From positions 62,001-126,000 of the forward strand of contig NZ_JARZAI010000010.1 in NCBI RefSeq assembly GCF_029893355.1: a stretch of 64,000 nucleotides of DNA. Direction: 5' to 3'. Position numbers and translations under genes: made by a program. Shown here piece by piece: positions 18,293-26,126 of the stretch. The number at the start of each line of letters is the position of its first letter. Within the stretch, counting starts at the first letter, position 1. The DNA comes from Kitasatospora sp. MAA4 (GTDB lineage: Bacteria > Actinomycetota > Actinomycetes > Streptomycetales > Streptomycetaceae). The notes under the pieces were generated by a model. That model had not been told where the DNA came from. It saw only the letters and a list, made by a program, of their open reading frames with translations, and did no database searches.

Positions 18293-18326
18293 GCCGCCAG
18301 GTTACTCAACCGGGACGGCGCAAGGG

Positions 18327-19091
18327 CTACTTGCGCTTTCTCTTGACCACGCTGCTGAGCAGTTCCAGCACCGGGTTCAGCGCCCGGATCCCCTCGTCGT
18401 CGAGTTCGGCGACCCGCCGCATCGCCACCTTGCGCGCCCCGACCTCCTTGAACACGCTCAGCAGGGCGAGATCCTCGGCGACCAGGGCGGCCGCCTTGTC
18501 GTCGAAGAAGAAGTAGTCGGCCGGCACGCCGGACGCGACGGCGAACTCGCGCAGCCGCTCGCGCATGCCCTCGCCCCACCGGTCGGCTCGCAGGGCGGCG
18601 ATGCAGGAGAGGGTGATCCGGCCGCCCCGCGAGCGGATGGCCTCGGCCAACTCCTCGTCGCTCGAAGGAGCCTGTCCCCTGGGCTGCACCGCGCTCAGCA
18701 GCGTCATCAGCCGGCCGACCACCACCTCGCCGTGGGGCGTACCGACCTCGGTGGAGGAGGCGGCGGCCGGCTGCGGTTTGGCGGCCAGCAGGCTGTCCGG
18801 CCCGTGCTCGAAGAAGTACGTGACGGGGACGCCGTAGACGTTGGCCAGCGCCTGCAGGGCGTTCACCCCGACATTGGTCACGGTGCCCTTGCGGATGTTC
18901 AGCACGGCCTGGTGACTGATCGTCGGGCCGCCGTGCGCGGCCGCGTAGGCGTGACTGGCCCGCGCGATCGCGTGGTAGTCGGTGGGACCCTTCCCGTCCG
19001 GATGCCCGGTCCTGATCAGGTGGTCCAGCTGGCCCGCTATCGACCCGCCGCCGGGCGCGGTCCCGCTGCTGGCGGGTGTGGTCTCAGCCAT
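18327..19091 (-). CDS. EspR-like double helix-turn-helix regulator
   Basis: 254 residues with an internal duplication. Each half has a Cro/C1-like HTH followed by a VxYFF element: ISHQAVLNIRKGTVTNVGVNALQALANVYGV then VTYFF, and ITLSCIAALRADR... then ADYFFFDD. The C-terminal helix (LLSVFKEVGARKVAMRRVAEL) resembles the dimerisation helix of mycobacterial EspR, where the same HTH-YFxDD-helix order occurs. Such proteins bind distant paired sites. ATG 19091 is preceded by an AGG-containing site. Paired inverted octamers lie just upstream, so autoregulation is likely. Confidence 0.78.
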   Translation of the reverse strand: MAETTPASSGTAPGGGSIAGQLDHLIRTGHPDGKGPTDYHAIARASHAYAAAHGGPTISHQAVLNIRKGTVTNVGVNALQALANVYGVPVTYFFEHGPDSLLAAKPQPAAASSTEVGTPHGEVVVGRLMTLLSAVQPRGQAPSSDEELAEAIRSRGGRITLSCIAALRADRWGEGMRERLREFAVASGVPADYFFFDDKAAALVAEDLALLSVFKEVGARKVAMRRVAELDDEGIRALNPVLELLSSVVKRKRK

Positions 19092-19413
19092 TGACCTGCA
19101 TCACTCCCCTGGGCGGTGGAACCTCGCGGAGTATGAATCTACTCCACTAGATGCCCGAGCCCGGACACCTACCCGATATCTAGTGCACTTGACAGCATGT
19201 GGCTCGGATCTGCACGATCATATCCACGCCGTCCGGCCCACCGGACGGTTCGAGTCACCGGGCGGACACGCTCGGTTCCCGGGTTTGCGCTGTCACGGGG
19301 GTGCAGCGCAGACCCGGCTCCCTGCGCGTGCCCGCTGCGGACGGCGCGCCGAGCGCAGCGCGATGTGCCACGGTGGAGGCGGGGGCGCAAGCAGCGCGGC
19401 GAGAGGAGAGGCC
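19092..19413. other. 322-bp gap between EspR-like gene and bL37 gene
   Basis: No convincing gene. It carries the widely spaced inverted octamers (19145-19185) and a TTGACA at 19189-19194 that could serve as a -35 toward the bL37 gene, without a clear -10. The rest is GC-rich sequence in which short frames lack start signals or codon character. Confidence 0.6.
19145..19185. promoter_or_regulatory. Inverted octamers CACTAGAT / ATCTAGTG, 33 bp centre to centre
   Basis: CACTAGAT (19145-19152) and ATCTAGTG (19178-19185) are exact reverse complements whose centres are 33 bp apart, close to three helical turns, so both would lie on the same DNA face. They sit 54-94 bp ahead of the EspR-like gene. 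This suits a dimer-of-dimers regulator binding two sites. Confidence 0.5.
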
Positions 19414-19491
19414 ATGTCATCCAAGCGACGCCGTAAGAAGAAGGGCCGCCGCAAGCACGCGGCCAACCACGGTCGGCGGCCCCAGTGCTGA
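19414..19491 (+). CDS. Ribosomal protein bL37-like, 25 residues
   Basis: A 25-codon frame starts at ATG behind GAGAGGAGAGG, an excellent ribosome binding site. The product is almost all Arg/Lys: it starts MSSKRRRKKKGRRK and ends ANHGRRPQC. That matches the mycobacterial 50S protein bL37, a tiny basic peptide with the same ANHGKRP ending. It should sit in the large ribosomal subunit. A strong hairpin terminator follows at 19514-19559. The gene is too short for most gene callers. The Cys at the end is unusual compared with the forms I recall. Confidence 0.8.
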   Translation: MSSKRRRKKKGRRKHAANHGRRPQC

Positions 19492-19513
19492 GCACGCACG
19501 TCTGAGCATGCAC

Positions 19514-19559
19514 GCGTGAGCGGGGTCGGCCGGGCGCCCGGCCGGCCCCGCTCCACGCG
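19514..19559. terminator. Bidirectional terminator hairpin between bL37 and sedolisin genes
   Basis: The core 19518-19553 is a 36-nt near-perfect palindrome: an 18-bp stem with one G-U pair, centred on GGGCGCCC. It extends by a further six pairs (CGCGTG/CACGCG) past a one-base bulge. It lies between two convergent genes, two bases from the sedolisin stop, and has no T-run, as is usual in this GC range. Confidence 0.85.
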
Positions 19560-19560
19560 G

Positions 19561-21570
19561 TCAGCGGCGGGCGAAGGAGCGGACGAAGTCCGCGGTCGCC
19601 GAGCCGAGACCGGTGGCGTCGTCGTAGCCCGGTGCGGCCTTCAGCGTGCTGTCCTGGTCGAACAGGGACAGGAAGGTGAGGAACTTGCCCGGGTGCTCCC
19701 AGTCCGCCTGGTAGGTCTGCACCCAGGGGGCCTGGCCGGCCGGGGCCGGCACGATGTCGCGGATCGCCGGGGTGTTGCGCAGCTTGTAGAGCAGCGGGTT
19801 GGCGAAGCCCAGCGCGTGGCCCGAGGCCTGGGCCGCATCCACCTCCAGCGCGGCGATCAGCGGGGACGAACCGCTGGTACCGCCGCCCATCGCCTCCGCG
19901 TACGAGCCGCTCGCGGGGTCGGTGTAGCCGGTCAGCCAGCCGCTGGCGGGGTCGGCGTCGGCCGAGATGTCCGGCTGCTCGCGGTGGGCCGGTGCGGTGC
20001 CGCCGGCCGTCGTCAGCGCCGCGGGGACGACGCCCTTCTGGTACCAGGGCTCGGCGATGACGGCGCTGCGCCCGCCGGTCGAGCCCATCTGGAACGTCCC
20101 GGGCGGCGGCGTCAGGTAGCCGGTGCCCTGCGGGTCGAGCTGCGCCGCGTCGTTGCCCCAGGCGAGTTCGCCGGTGACGTGGCCGGCCTTGCCGATCTCC
20201 AGGGTGGTGCCGCCGACGGAGGTCGCCCACTGGTCGCCGGCCGGGAACACCACCATGGGCGGGGTGCCTGCGGGCTCGCCGGTCATCCCGTCGCCGAAGT
20301 CGCCGGAGGCGTAGTCGAAGCCGATCCCCTCCAGGGCGCCCTGCTCGAACATCTGGTCCCAAGCCGCCATCGTGGTGGGCGTGGTGGAGCTCTCCGCGGT
20401 GCTGAAGGAGTCGGTCGCCACATCGGCGAGGTGCTGGTCGACGATCCGGGTGGTGGCGTCCAGGAAGGCCAGCGACCCGCCGCCGTAGCCCTCGTCCTCG
20501 CCGCAGTCGGCGCCGACGTAGACCACCTTCGCGTCCGGGGCGGCGATATGGATCGTCTCCACGTCCAGTGCCTCCTCCTGCGCGTCGGCGCTGCCGCGGC
20601 AGCTGGCCGCGAAGGTCGGCGCGAGGTTCTCGCTGTACTGGCCGGGGGCGAAGCCGGGCACGCCCTGGGAGGCGAAGAAGCGGTCGGCGTCGGCCTCCAT
20701 GGTGGGCAGCTCGCCGTCCAGCACCACGGCCACCGTGCGGCCCTTGCCGGTGTACGGGCTGTTCGTCACGCCGTAGGCGTCGCGGATCTGCTGCGGGGTG
20801 TAGCCGCAGACCTGGTCGACGGCGGTGGTGCGGCCGCCCGCGGCAGGGATCGTGGAGCTGTTCTGCCCCCACCACTGCGAGCACGGCTGCGGCTCGGGGC
20901 CGGTGACGGCCGGTGGCGCTGCCTTGACGGTCCGGGACCTGAGCGGTGCCGGGGCGGTGGGGGTGGCCGACGGCTCGTTGGCCGACGGGTTGTCGAGGCC
21001 GATCACCGTGCTGATGTCGTGCCCGAGCGCGGCCGGCACCGACACCCCGCTCACCGGGGCGTAGCCGACGCTCCACGGGTGGGCGTAGCCGTGCAGCGTG
21101 GTGGCGAACGCGCGCTGCGCCTCGTCCACGGTGGCGGCGACCGTCAGGTAGTGGGCATCGGCGCCGGTGACGTGCATGCCGAAGCCGGTGAGCCAGGTGC
21201 TGACCTTCGCCGTCTGGGCCTGGTCGGTGCCGTAGCGCTGGACCGCCTGAGCGGGCGTCAGATAGTGGGCGTAGTCGGGACCGGACGGGTCGGAGACCGC
21301 CCGCGCCGCCCGGGCCAGGCCCGCCGGGTCCTTCCCCGCCAGGTAGACCCGCAGCGACAGGGTCCAGCTACCCGGGGCCGCGCCGGTGTCGGTGGGCGCC
21401 TGCTGGGCCGAGACCCAGCCCGGGACGGCGGACGGCAGGTCGGTGCGGGCCGGGGTCGCGGCGCCGGCGGCCGGCGCCACGGCGCCCGCCAGGACGAGCG
21501 CGGCGGCCGCGGCGGCCGTCATCGCGCCGGTCCGTCGGGCGTGCGGGGAGGAGGGGTGCTGGTAGGGCAA
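19561..21570 (-). CDS. Secreted sedolisin (peptidase family S53)
   Basis: About 669 residues: signal peptide, activation propeptide (PDYAHYLTPAQAVQRYG is the pro-kumamolisin signature, residues about 90-230) and catalytic domain. The Glu/Asp pair is in EEALDVE and the nucleophilic Ser in GGTSGSSP. A C-terminal DDATGLGSA segment carries Asp residues of the calcium site. Sedolisins are acidic serine-carboxyl endoproteases. I chose TTG 21570 because GGAG lies about nine bases ahead and it supplies HARRTGA as the n-region of the signal peptide; ATG 21522 would leave the signal without positive charge. It is a single gene with its own terminator. Confidence 0.92.
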   Translation of the reverse strand: MPYQHPSSPHARRTGAMTAAAAAALVLAGAVAPAAGAATPARTDLPSAVPGWVSAQQAPTDTGAAPGSWTLSLRVYLAGKDPAGLARAARAVSDPSGPDYAHYLTPAQAVQRYGTDQAQTAKVSTWLTGFGMHVTGADAHYLTVAATVDEAQRAFATTLHGYAHPWSVGYAPVSGVSVPAALGHDISTVIGLDNPSANEPSATPTAPAPLRSRTVKAAPPAVTGPEPQPCSQWWGQNSSTIPAAGGRTTAVDQVCGYTPQQIRDAYGVTNSPYTGKGRTVAVVLDGELPTMEADADRFFASQGVPGFAPGQYSENLAPTFAASCRGSADAQEEALDVETIHIAAPDAKVVYVGADCGEDEGYGGGSLAFLDATTRIVDQHLADVATDSFSTAESSTTPTTMAAWDQMFEQGALEGIGFDYASGDFGDGMTGEPAGTPPMVVFPAGDQWATSVGGTTLEIGKAGHVTGELAWGNDAAQLDPQGTGYLTPPPGTFQMGSTGGRSAVIAEPWYQKGVVPAALTTAGGTAPAHREQPDISADADPASGWLTGYTDPASGSYAEAMGGGTSGSSPLIAALEVDAAQASGHALGFANPLLYKLRNTPAIRDIVPAPAGQAPWVQTYQADWEHPGKFLTFLSLFDQDSTLKAAPGYDDATGLGSATADFVRSFARR

Positions 21571-21724
21571 GGTCTCACACTCCGTCAACAGGCTTCGGGC
21601 CGCCCCGGGAAGGGCCGACCGAGGCCAGGGACGTATCGGCCCGGTGGTTTGGTCACATCCGGTCGCCGGGGACGGCGAGGTAAAGGGTTGGCCGCGGGCT
21701 GCCGTCCGCTGGCATGCTGGCCTG

Positions 21725-22465
21725 GTGGAGAGACCGGAGATAGGGATCAGCTTCGCCCCCGAGCTGCGACTTTTCGTCGCGGCGCCGCGGCGGGAGGGGC
21801 GCTCGACGGTCACGACCGACGGCGCCTCGACGCTCGGGCACGTCGTGGAGTCGCTCGGGGTGCCGCTCACCGAGGTCGGCGCCCTGCTGGTGGGCGGACG
21901 GCCGGTGCGGCACGCCCACATCCCCGACGGCGGCGAGGAGGTCGCGGTGCACGGCGTGCCCAGGCCGCAGCCGCTCGCCGGGCCGCCCAGGTTCCTGCTC
22001 GACATCCACCTCGGGACCCTCGCGCGGCGGCTGCGCCTGCTGGGCGTCGACGCCGCCTACGAGAACCCGGACGTCGGCGACGCGGCGCTGGCCGCGCGCT
22101 CGGCCGCCGAGCAGCGCGTGATGCTGACGCGCGACCGCGGCCTGCTGCACCGGCGGGAGCTCTGGGCGGGCGCGTACGTCTACAGCCACCGGCCTGCCGA
22201 GCAGCTCCGGGACGTGCTGTCGCGCTTCGCGCCCCCGATCCTCCCGTGGAGCCGGTGCACGTCCTGCAACGGCCTGCTGCGCGAGGCCGCCAAGGACTCG
22301 CTGCACGGGCGGCTGGAGGACGGCACCGAGCACGCGTACGACGTCTTCGCCGAGTGCGCCGACTGCGGGCAGGTCTACTGGCGCGGCGCCCACCACGCCA
22401 GCCTGAACGCCATCGTGGAGGCGGCGGTGCACGAGTTCGGCACCGGGACCGTGCGGGTGGGCTAG
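21725..22465 (+). CDS. Mut7-C RNase-fold protein with N-terminal ubiquitin-like domain
   Basis: 246 residues. The first 80 are a beta-grasp (MoaD/ThiS-like) domain (SFAPELRLFVA ... GVPLTEVGALLVGGRPV). Then comes the Mut7-C domain: FLLDIHLGTLARRLRLLGVDAAY with PIN-like acidic residues (MLTRDRGLL), and a zinc ribbon CTSC...CADC with VYWRGAHH at the end. Mut7-C is thought to be an RNase domain; the beta-grasp part may bind a partner. No substrate is established. GTG 21725 gives VERPEIG; ribosome-binding match is weak, so the start could lie upstream at 21644. Confidence 0.85.
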   Translation: MERPEIGISFAPELRLFVAAPRREGRSTVTTDGASTLGHVVESLGVPLTEVGALLVGGRPVRHAHIPDGGEEVAVHGVPRPQPLAGPPRFLLDIHLGTLARRLRLLGVDAAYENPDVGDAALAARSAAEQRVMLTRDRGLLHRRELWAGAYVYSHRPAEQLRDVLSRFAPPILPWSRCTSCNGLLREAAKDSLHGRLEDGTEHAYDVFAECADCGQVYWRGAHHASLNAIVEAAVHEFGTGTVRVG

Positions 22466-22567
22466 CCCGCCGGTGCGGTGCGTCGGCGGACTGCGCCGGA
22501 GCGCCGACCCTACGATCGGGGGCTCCGACACCGTCCGTTCACGTACCGGGAGAAGCCAGGTGCGCGG

Positions 22568-23794
22568 TTGATCGCGCTGGTCCTCAGCATGGGGGCGCTG
22601 TTCGCCTGGGCTCTGGTGGCCGGACGGCTGACGCGCTGGAGCATCACCGCGCCGGTGGCGATGACGGTCGCGGGCGTGGCCCTGACGGTCGGGCCGCACC
22701 CGCTGGTCCGGGTCGGCCTGAGCACCTCGGACGCCGAGCGCGCGGTCGAGATCATCCTCGCCGTCCTGCTGTTCATCGACGCCACCGAGGTACCGCCCGG
22801 CATCATCCGCGCCCAACGCCGCCTGCTGACCCGGCTGCTGGTCCTCGCGCTGCCGCTGACCATGGCGGCCGGGACGCTGCTGGGCGCGCTGCTGTTCCCG
22901 TCCGGCGGCTGGTGGACGGCCGCCCTGTTCGCGGCGGTGACCGTGCCGGTGGACCTGGCCCCGGCCGCCGAGCTGATCCGCGACACCCGGCTGCCGTCCT
23001 GGCTGCGCGGGGTGCTCACGGTGGAGAGCGGGCTGAACGACGGCATCCTCGCCCCGGTCTTCCTGCTCTGCCTGGCGGGCACCGAGCTGCACGGCGCTGT
23101 GCACGATCCCGTCTCCGAGTCGCTGGGGGAGGCGGTCAACGCACTGCTCTGGGCCGTGCTCGCGGGCGTCCTGGTCGGCAAGCCCGGCGGCCGGCTGCTG
23201 CAACGCGCCTGGCGGGCGGGCTGGACCGGTCCGGCCGCGGTCCGGCTCGGGATCGTCGCGCTGCCGCTGATCGCGTACGGTCTCGCGGTCGTGCTGGACG
23301 GCAACGGCTTCGTCGCCGCCTTCGTCGCGGGCGTGTGCTTCACTCCGCACTCCCGCGCGCTGGCGCCCAGGAGCCTGGGCCTGGTCGAGGACGTCGGGAC
23401 GCTGCTCTCGCTGGCGCTCTGGTTCGTCTTCGGGCAACTGGTCACCCAGGCCTTCACCGGTGACTTCGACAGCCGCGTGATCGCCTACGCCGCGCTGTCG
23501 CTGACCGTGGTGCGGATCGTCCCCGTCCTGCTCTGCCTCGCGGGCAGCGGCCTGGACCTCGCCGACCGGCTGCTGCTGGCCTGGCTGGGCCCGCGCGGTC
23601 TGGCGTCCATCGTCTTCGGCCTGCTGGCCTTCATCAGCCTGGCGCCCTTCGACCCGCACACCGCCGACCTGGTCGGCCAGGTGATGACGATGACGGTGCT
23701 GATGAGCCTGCTGGTGCACGGGCTGACGTACGGTCCGCTGGCCGAGCGGTACGCGCGGGCACGTGAACGGGCGGGTGAAAGGGCGGGCGGGTGA
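22568..23794 (+). CDS. Na+/H+ (cation/proton) antiporter, CPA1/NhaP-like
   Basis: About 408 residues with some 12 membrane segments. VESGLNDGILAPV carries the Asn-Asp pair that defines electroneutral CPA1/NhaP exchangers, and TVPVDLAP carries the earlier conserved Asp. It exchanges Na+ or K+ for H+ across the cytoplasmic membrane. TTG 22568 puts the protein directly into its first helix (LIALVLSMGALFAW) with CCAGG seven bases ahead. GTG 22478 would add 30 polar residues without a ribosome binding site. It follows the Mut7-C gene by about 100 bp in the same direction. Confidence 0.88.
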   Translation: MIALVLSMGALFAWALVAGRLTRWSITAPVAMTVAGVALTVGPHPLVRVGLSTSDAERAVEIILAVLLFIDATEVPPGIIRAQRRLLTRLLVLALPLTMAAGTLLGALLFPSGGWWTAALFAAVTVPVDLAPAAELIRDTRLPSWLRGVLTVESGLNDGILAPVFLLCLAGTELHGAVHDPVSESLGEAVNALLWAVLAGVLVGKPGGRLLQRAWRAGWTGPAAVRLGIVALPLIAYGLAVVLDGNGFVAAFVAGVCFTPHSRALAPRSLGLVEDVGTLLSLALWFVFGQLVTQAFTGDFDSRVIAYAALSLTVVRIVPVLLCLAGSGLDLADRLLLAWLGPRGLASIVFGLLAFISLAPFDPHTADLVGQVMTMTVLMSLLVHGLTYGPLAERYARARERAGERAGG

Positions 23795-23831
23795 GCGGGG
23801 TCGGCGGCCGGTTTGCTCCTACGCTCGGCCC

Positions 23832-24164
23832 ATGACCGAGAACGAGATCGAACTCAAGGCGATCGCCGCACTCACGGCCCTGCGCGGCGGAGTGGGGACG
23901 GACTACGTCTCGGATCTGCTCGGCGAGGTGATCCCCGAGTACTTCGTGGTCCCCGCCGACGGGGACGCCAAGGCGGTCGGGCTGTCCGTGCTGGGCCAGC
24001 TCTCCGACCCGCTGAGCTCCCTGATCACCGGGTTCGTCATGGCGTTCCAGGCGGTCGCGGACGCGTACGACGAGGTCGGGCCGGAGTTCGGACCGTCCAC
24101 GCAGGAGATCCTGCAGGCCCTCGCCCTCGACCTCGCCCGCAGGGACGAAGGCGAGGACGACTGA
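23832..24164 (+). CDS. Conserved small acidic protein of unknown function
   Basis: 110 residues, MTENEIELKAIAALTALRGG..., helical and acidic, ending ARRDEGEDD. No signal peptide or membrane helix, no motif I recognise. The middle (VVPADGDAKAVGLSVLGQLSDPLSSLITGFVMAFQ) is mildly hydrophobic and could be a helical core. It lies 37 bp after the antiporter gene in the same direction and may be co-transcribed. The codon usage (third-position GC) is consistent with a real gene. Confidence 0.65.
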   Translation: MTENEIELKAIAALTALRGGVGTDYVSDLLGEVIPEYFVVPADGDAKAVGLSVLGQLSDPLSSLITGFVMAFQAVADAYDEVGPEFGPSTQEILQALALDLARRDEGEDD

Positions 24165-24173
24165 CGGGGGCGC

Positions 24174-24995
24174 TCATGGGGCGAGGTCGCGGCGGGCGAG
24201 CAGGCGGAACGCCGCGGCTGTCCCGAGGGCGCCCACCGCCGTCAGGACGGCGAGTGAGCCCCAGGGGATGGTGCCGTGGGCCAGCGCGTCGCCGGGTGTG
24301 TAGTAGTGGAACGGGCTGACGAAGCGCAGTCCGGCCGCCTTCGACCAGGCCAGCGCCACGAAGTTGACGGCGAAGCCCACCGCGCCGAAGCTGATCGTCG
24401 CCCCGATCACGTACGCACGGCGGCTGGTCGCGGCGGAGACCGCGAGGGCGGGGCCGGCCAGGCAGAGCGTGAAGGCGAGGCCCAGCAGTCCCGCGACGAA
24501 CACCCCGCTGAGCGATACCGCCTGGTGCAGCCGCGGTGAGAGCACCACCCCGATGGCCACCACCGCGGTAGCCACCGCGTTCAGCGCCACCGAGGCGAGG
24601 GCCAGCGCGGCCGTCCGCTCGGCCAGCAGGCGGTTGCGGGAGATCGGGCGGACCATCAGCAACTCGATGGTGCCGGACTCGACGTCGGCGGCCACCGCCG
24701 CCGCGGCGAGCGAGCCGATGACGGTGAGTTGCAGGGCGATCCAGAACGGGTGGACCAGCCCACCGCCCAGCAGGCCGGGGTAGCTGGCGATCGACACGTC
24801 ACCGGTGGATCCGCTGAAGGCCTTGAAGGCGCCCGGCGGCTGGCGGCCACCGCCCGCGAAGATCTCCTGGGGCGAGACGGTGACGGTGATGACCACGATG
24901 AGGGTTTCGAAGACCGCCATGCCGATCAGCAGGGCGACGAGCATCCGGCGGCGGCGGTGCAGGGCCAGCCAGAGCAGCGGATAGCGGTGCTTCAT
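24174..24995 (-). CDS. ABC-2 type transporter permease
   Basis: 273 residues with six membrane segments: a first helix after LHRRRRML, an outside loop with FAGGGRQPPG, then five helices. The second cytoplasmic region ESGTIELLMVRPISRNRLLAERT is the coupling element of ABC-2 permeases. Its start overlaps the stop of the ATPase gene by four bases (24992-24995), so the two are coupled and form one exporter. Homologues move drugs, antibiotics or lipids outward; the substrate is unknown. Confidence 0.92.
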   Translation of the reverse strand: MKHRYPLLWLALHRRRRMLVALLIGMAVFETLIVVITVTVSPQEIFAGGGRQPPGAFKAFSGSTGDVSIASYPGLLGGGLVHPFWIALQLTVIGSLAAAAVAADVESGTIELLMVRPISRNRLLAERTAALALASVALNAVATAVVAIGVVLSPRLHQAVSLSGVFVAGLLGLAFTLCLAGPALAVSAATSRRAYVIGATISFGAVGFAVNFVALAWSKAAGLRFVSPFHYYTPGDALAHGTIPWGSLAVLTAVGALGTAAAFRLLARRDLAP

Positions 24996-25915
24996 GAGTC
25001 CTCCTCCGGCTGCTCGGTCGGTGTGCGGTAGAGGTCGAGGAAGGCCTCCTCCAGGCCCGCCTCCTCCACGGTCAGGTCCTCGACCGGCAGGCTCAGCAGC
25101 CCGCGCAGCGCGCCCACCACCTCGCGCGGCGGGATCAGCAGCTCGACCCGGTCGCCGCGCCAGTGCGGCGACCAGGCGTCCGCGGCCCCCAGCGGGCGCG
25201 GCCCGGCGCCGTCGGCGAAGGTCAGCCGGACCCGGCGGGCGCGGGCCTCGCGCAGCGCGGCGACGCTCTGCACCGTCACCAGGCGCCCGGCCCGGACGAT
25301 CGCCACCCGCCCGCAGGCCCGCTGCACCTCGGGCAGCACGTGGCTGGAGAGCAGCACCGTCCGCCCGGCCGCCGTCGCCTCGGTGAGCAGCGCGAAGAAG
25401 GTCTCCTGGACCAGGGGGTCGAGTCCCTCCGAGGGCTCGTCCAGGACCACCAGTGCCGGGTCGTGTTGCAGCGCCTGGACCAGTCCGAGCTTCTGCTTCA
25501 TGCCGCGGGAGTACTCCCCCACCGCGCGCCGCAGGTCGGCGGCCGACAGGCCGAGGCGCTCGCAGAGTTCGGCGCGCCGCGGGGTGGGCGCGCCCTGGAG
25601 GTCGGCGAGCAGCCGCAGGGTCTGCTCGCCGGTCAGCTCGGGGTAGAGCCGCAGCTCACCGGGCAGGTAACCGAGGGAGGGGGCGAGCCTGCGGTGGTCG
25701 GCCACCGGGTCCAGTCCCAGCACCCGTACGCGCCCGGAGGTCGGGCGCAACAGGCCGACCAGGCAGCGGATGGTGGTGGTCTTGCCCGCGCCGTTCGGTC
25801 CCAGGAATCCGAAGACCTCCCCCGCCGCGACGCTGATGTCCAGCTCCTCCACGCCCACCGTCGGCCCGTAGCGCTTGGTGAGCGCGCCGACGTCGATCAC
25901 GGCCGAATCGGACAC
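24992..25915 (-). CDS. ABC exporter ATP-binding protein
   Basis: 307 residues. Walker A GPNGAGKTTT (about residue 40), the signature YSRGMKQKLG in place of LSGGQ, Walker B LVVLDEPSEGLDP and the switch SSHVL are all present. A C-terminal region of about 90 residues follows, as in DrrA-type drug exporters. It powers the ABC-2 permease encoded immediately downstream with a 4-base overlap. GTG 25915 follows GAGGAG closely. It is divergent from the permease gene at 26127 over 211 bp. Confidence 0.94.
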   Translation of the reverse strand: MSDSAVIDVGALTKRYGPTVGVEELDISVAAGEVFGFLGPNGAGKTTTIRCLVGLLRPTSGRVRVLGLDPVADHRRLAPSLGYLPGELRLYPELTGEQTLRLLADLQGAPTPRRAELCERLGLSAADLRRAVGEYSRGMKQKLGLVQALQHDPALVVLDEPSEGLDPLVQETFFALLTEATAAGRTVLLSSHVLPEVQRACGRVAIVRAGRLVTVQSVAALREARARRVRLTFADGAGPRPLGAADAWSPHWRGDRVELLIPPREVVGALRGLLSLPVEDLTVEEAGLEEAFLDLYRTPTEQPEEDS

Positions 25916-26126
25916 AGCTCCTCCTCACCCTCGCTTCCGGGTCTGACCACAGTGCCACCGGTCATGCCCGAGTCGGAAGTTGCGCCGCGCGAAGCCGTCG
26001 GGGAAATCCTGGTCGGGTGCCTTGCGGCCCCGCCCGGCCGGTCGTTCCATGTGTGTGGGCCCGTGGCGGGCGCGGCACGCGGGCCTCTCCAGGCGGTGGG
26101 GCCCGCTCGGACGGAAGTGGACGGCT

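Noticed and set aside
19240..19275. tRNA-like GGTTCGAGTC segment
   Set aside because: Only the T-loop-like string is present. No acceptor or anticodon arms can be folded at the correct distance.
19516..23463. A 1315-codon plus-strand open frame
   Set aside because: It runs antisense to the sedolisin gene and out of frame through the Mut7-C and antiporter genes. No family motifs.
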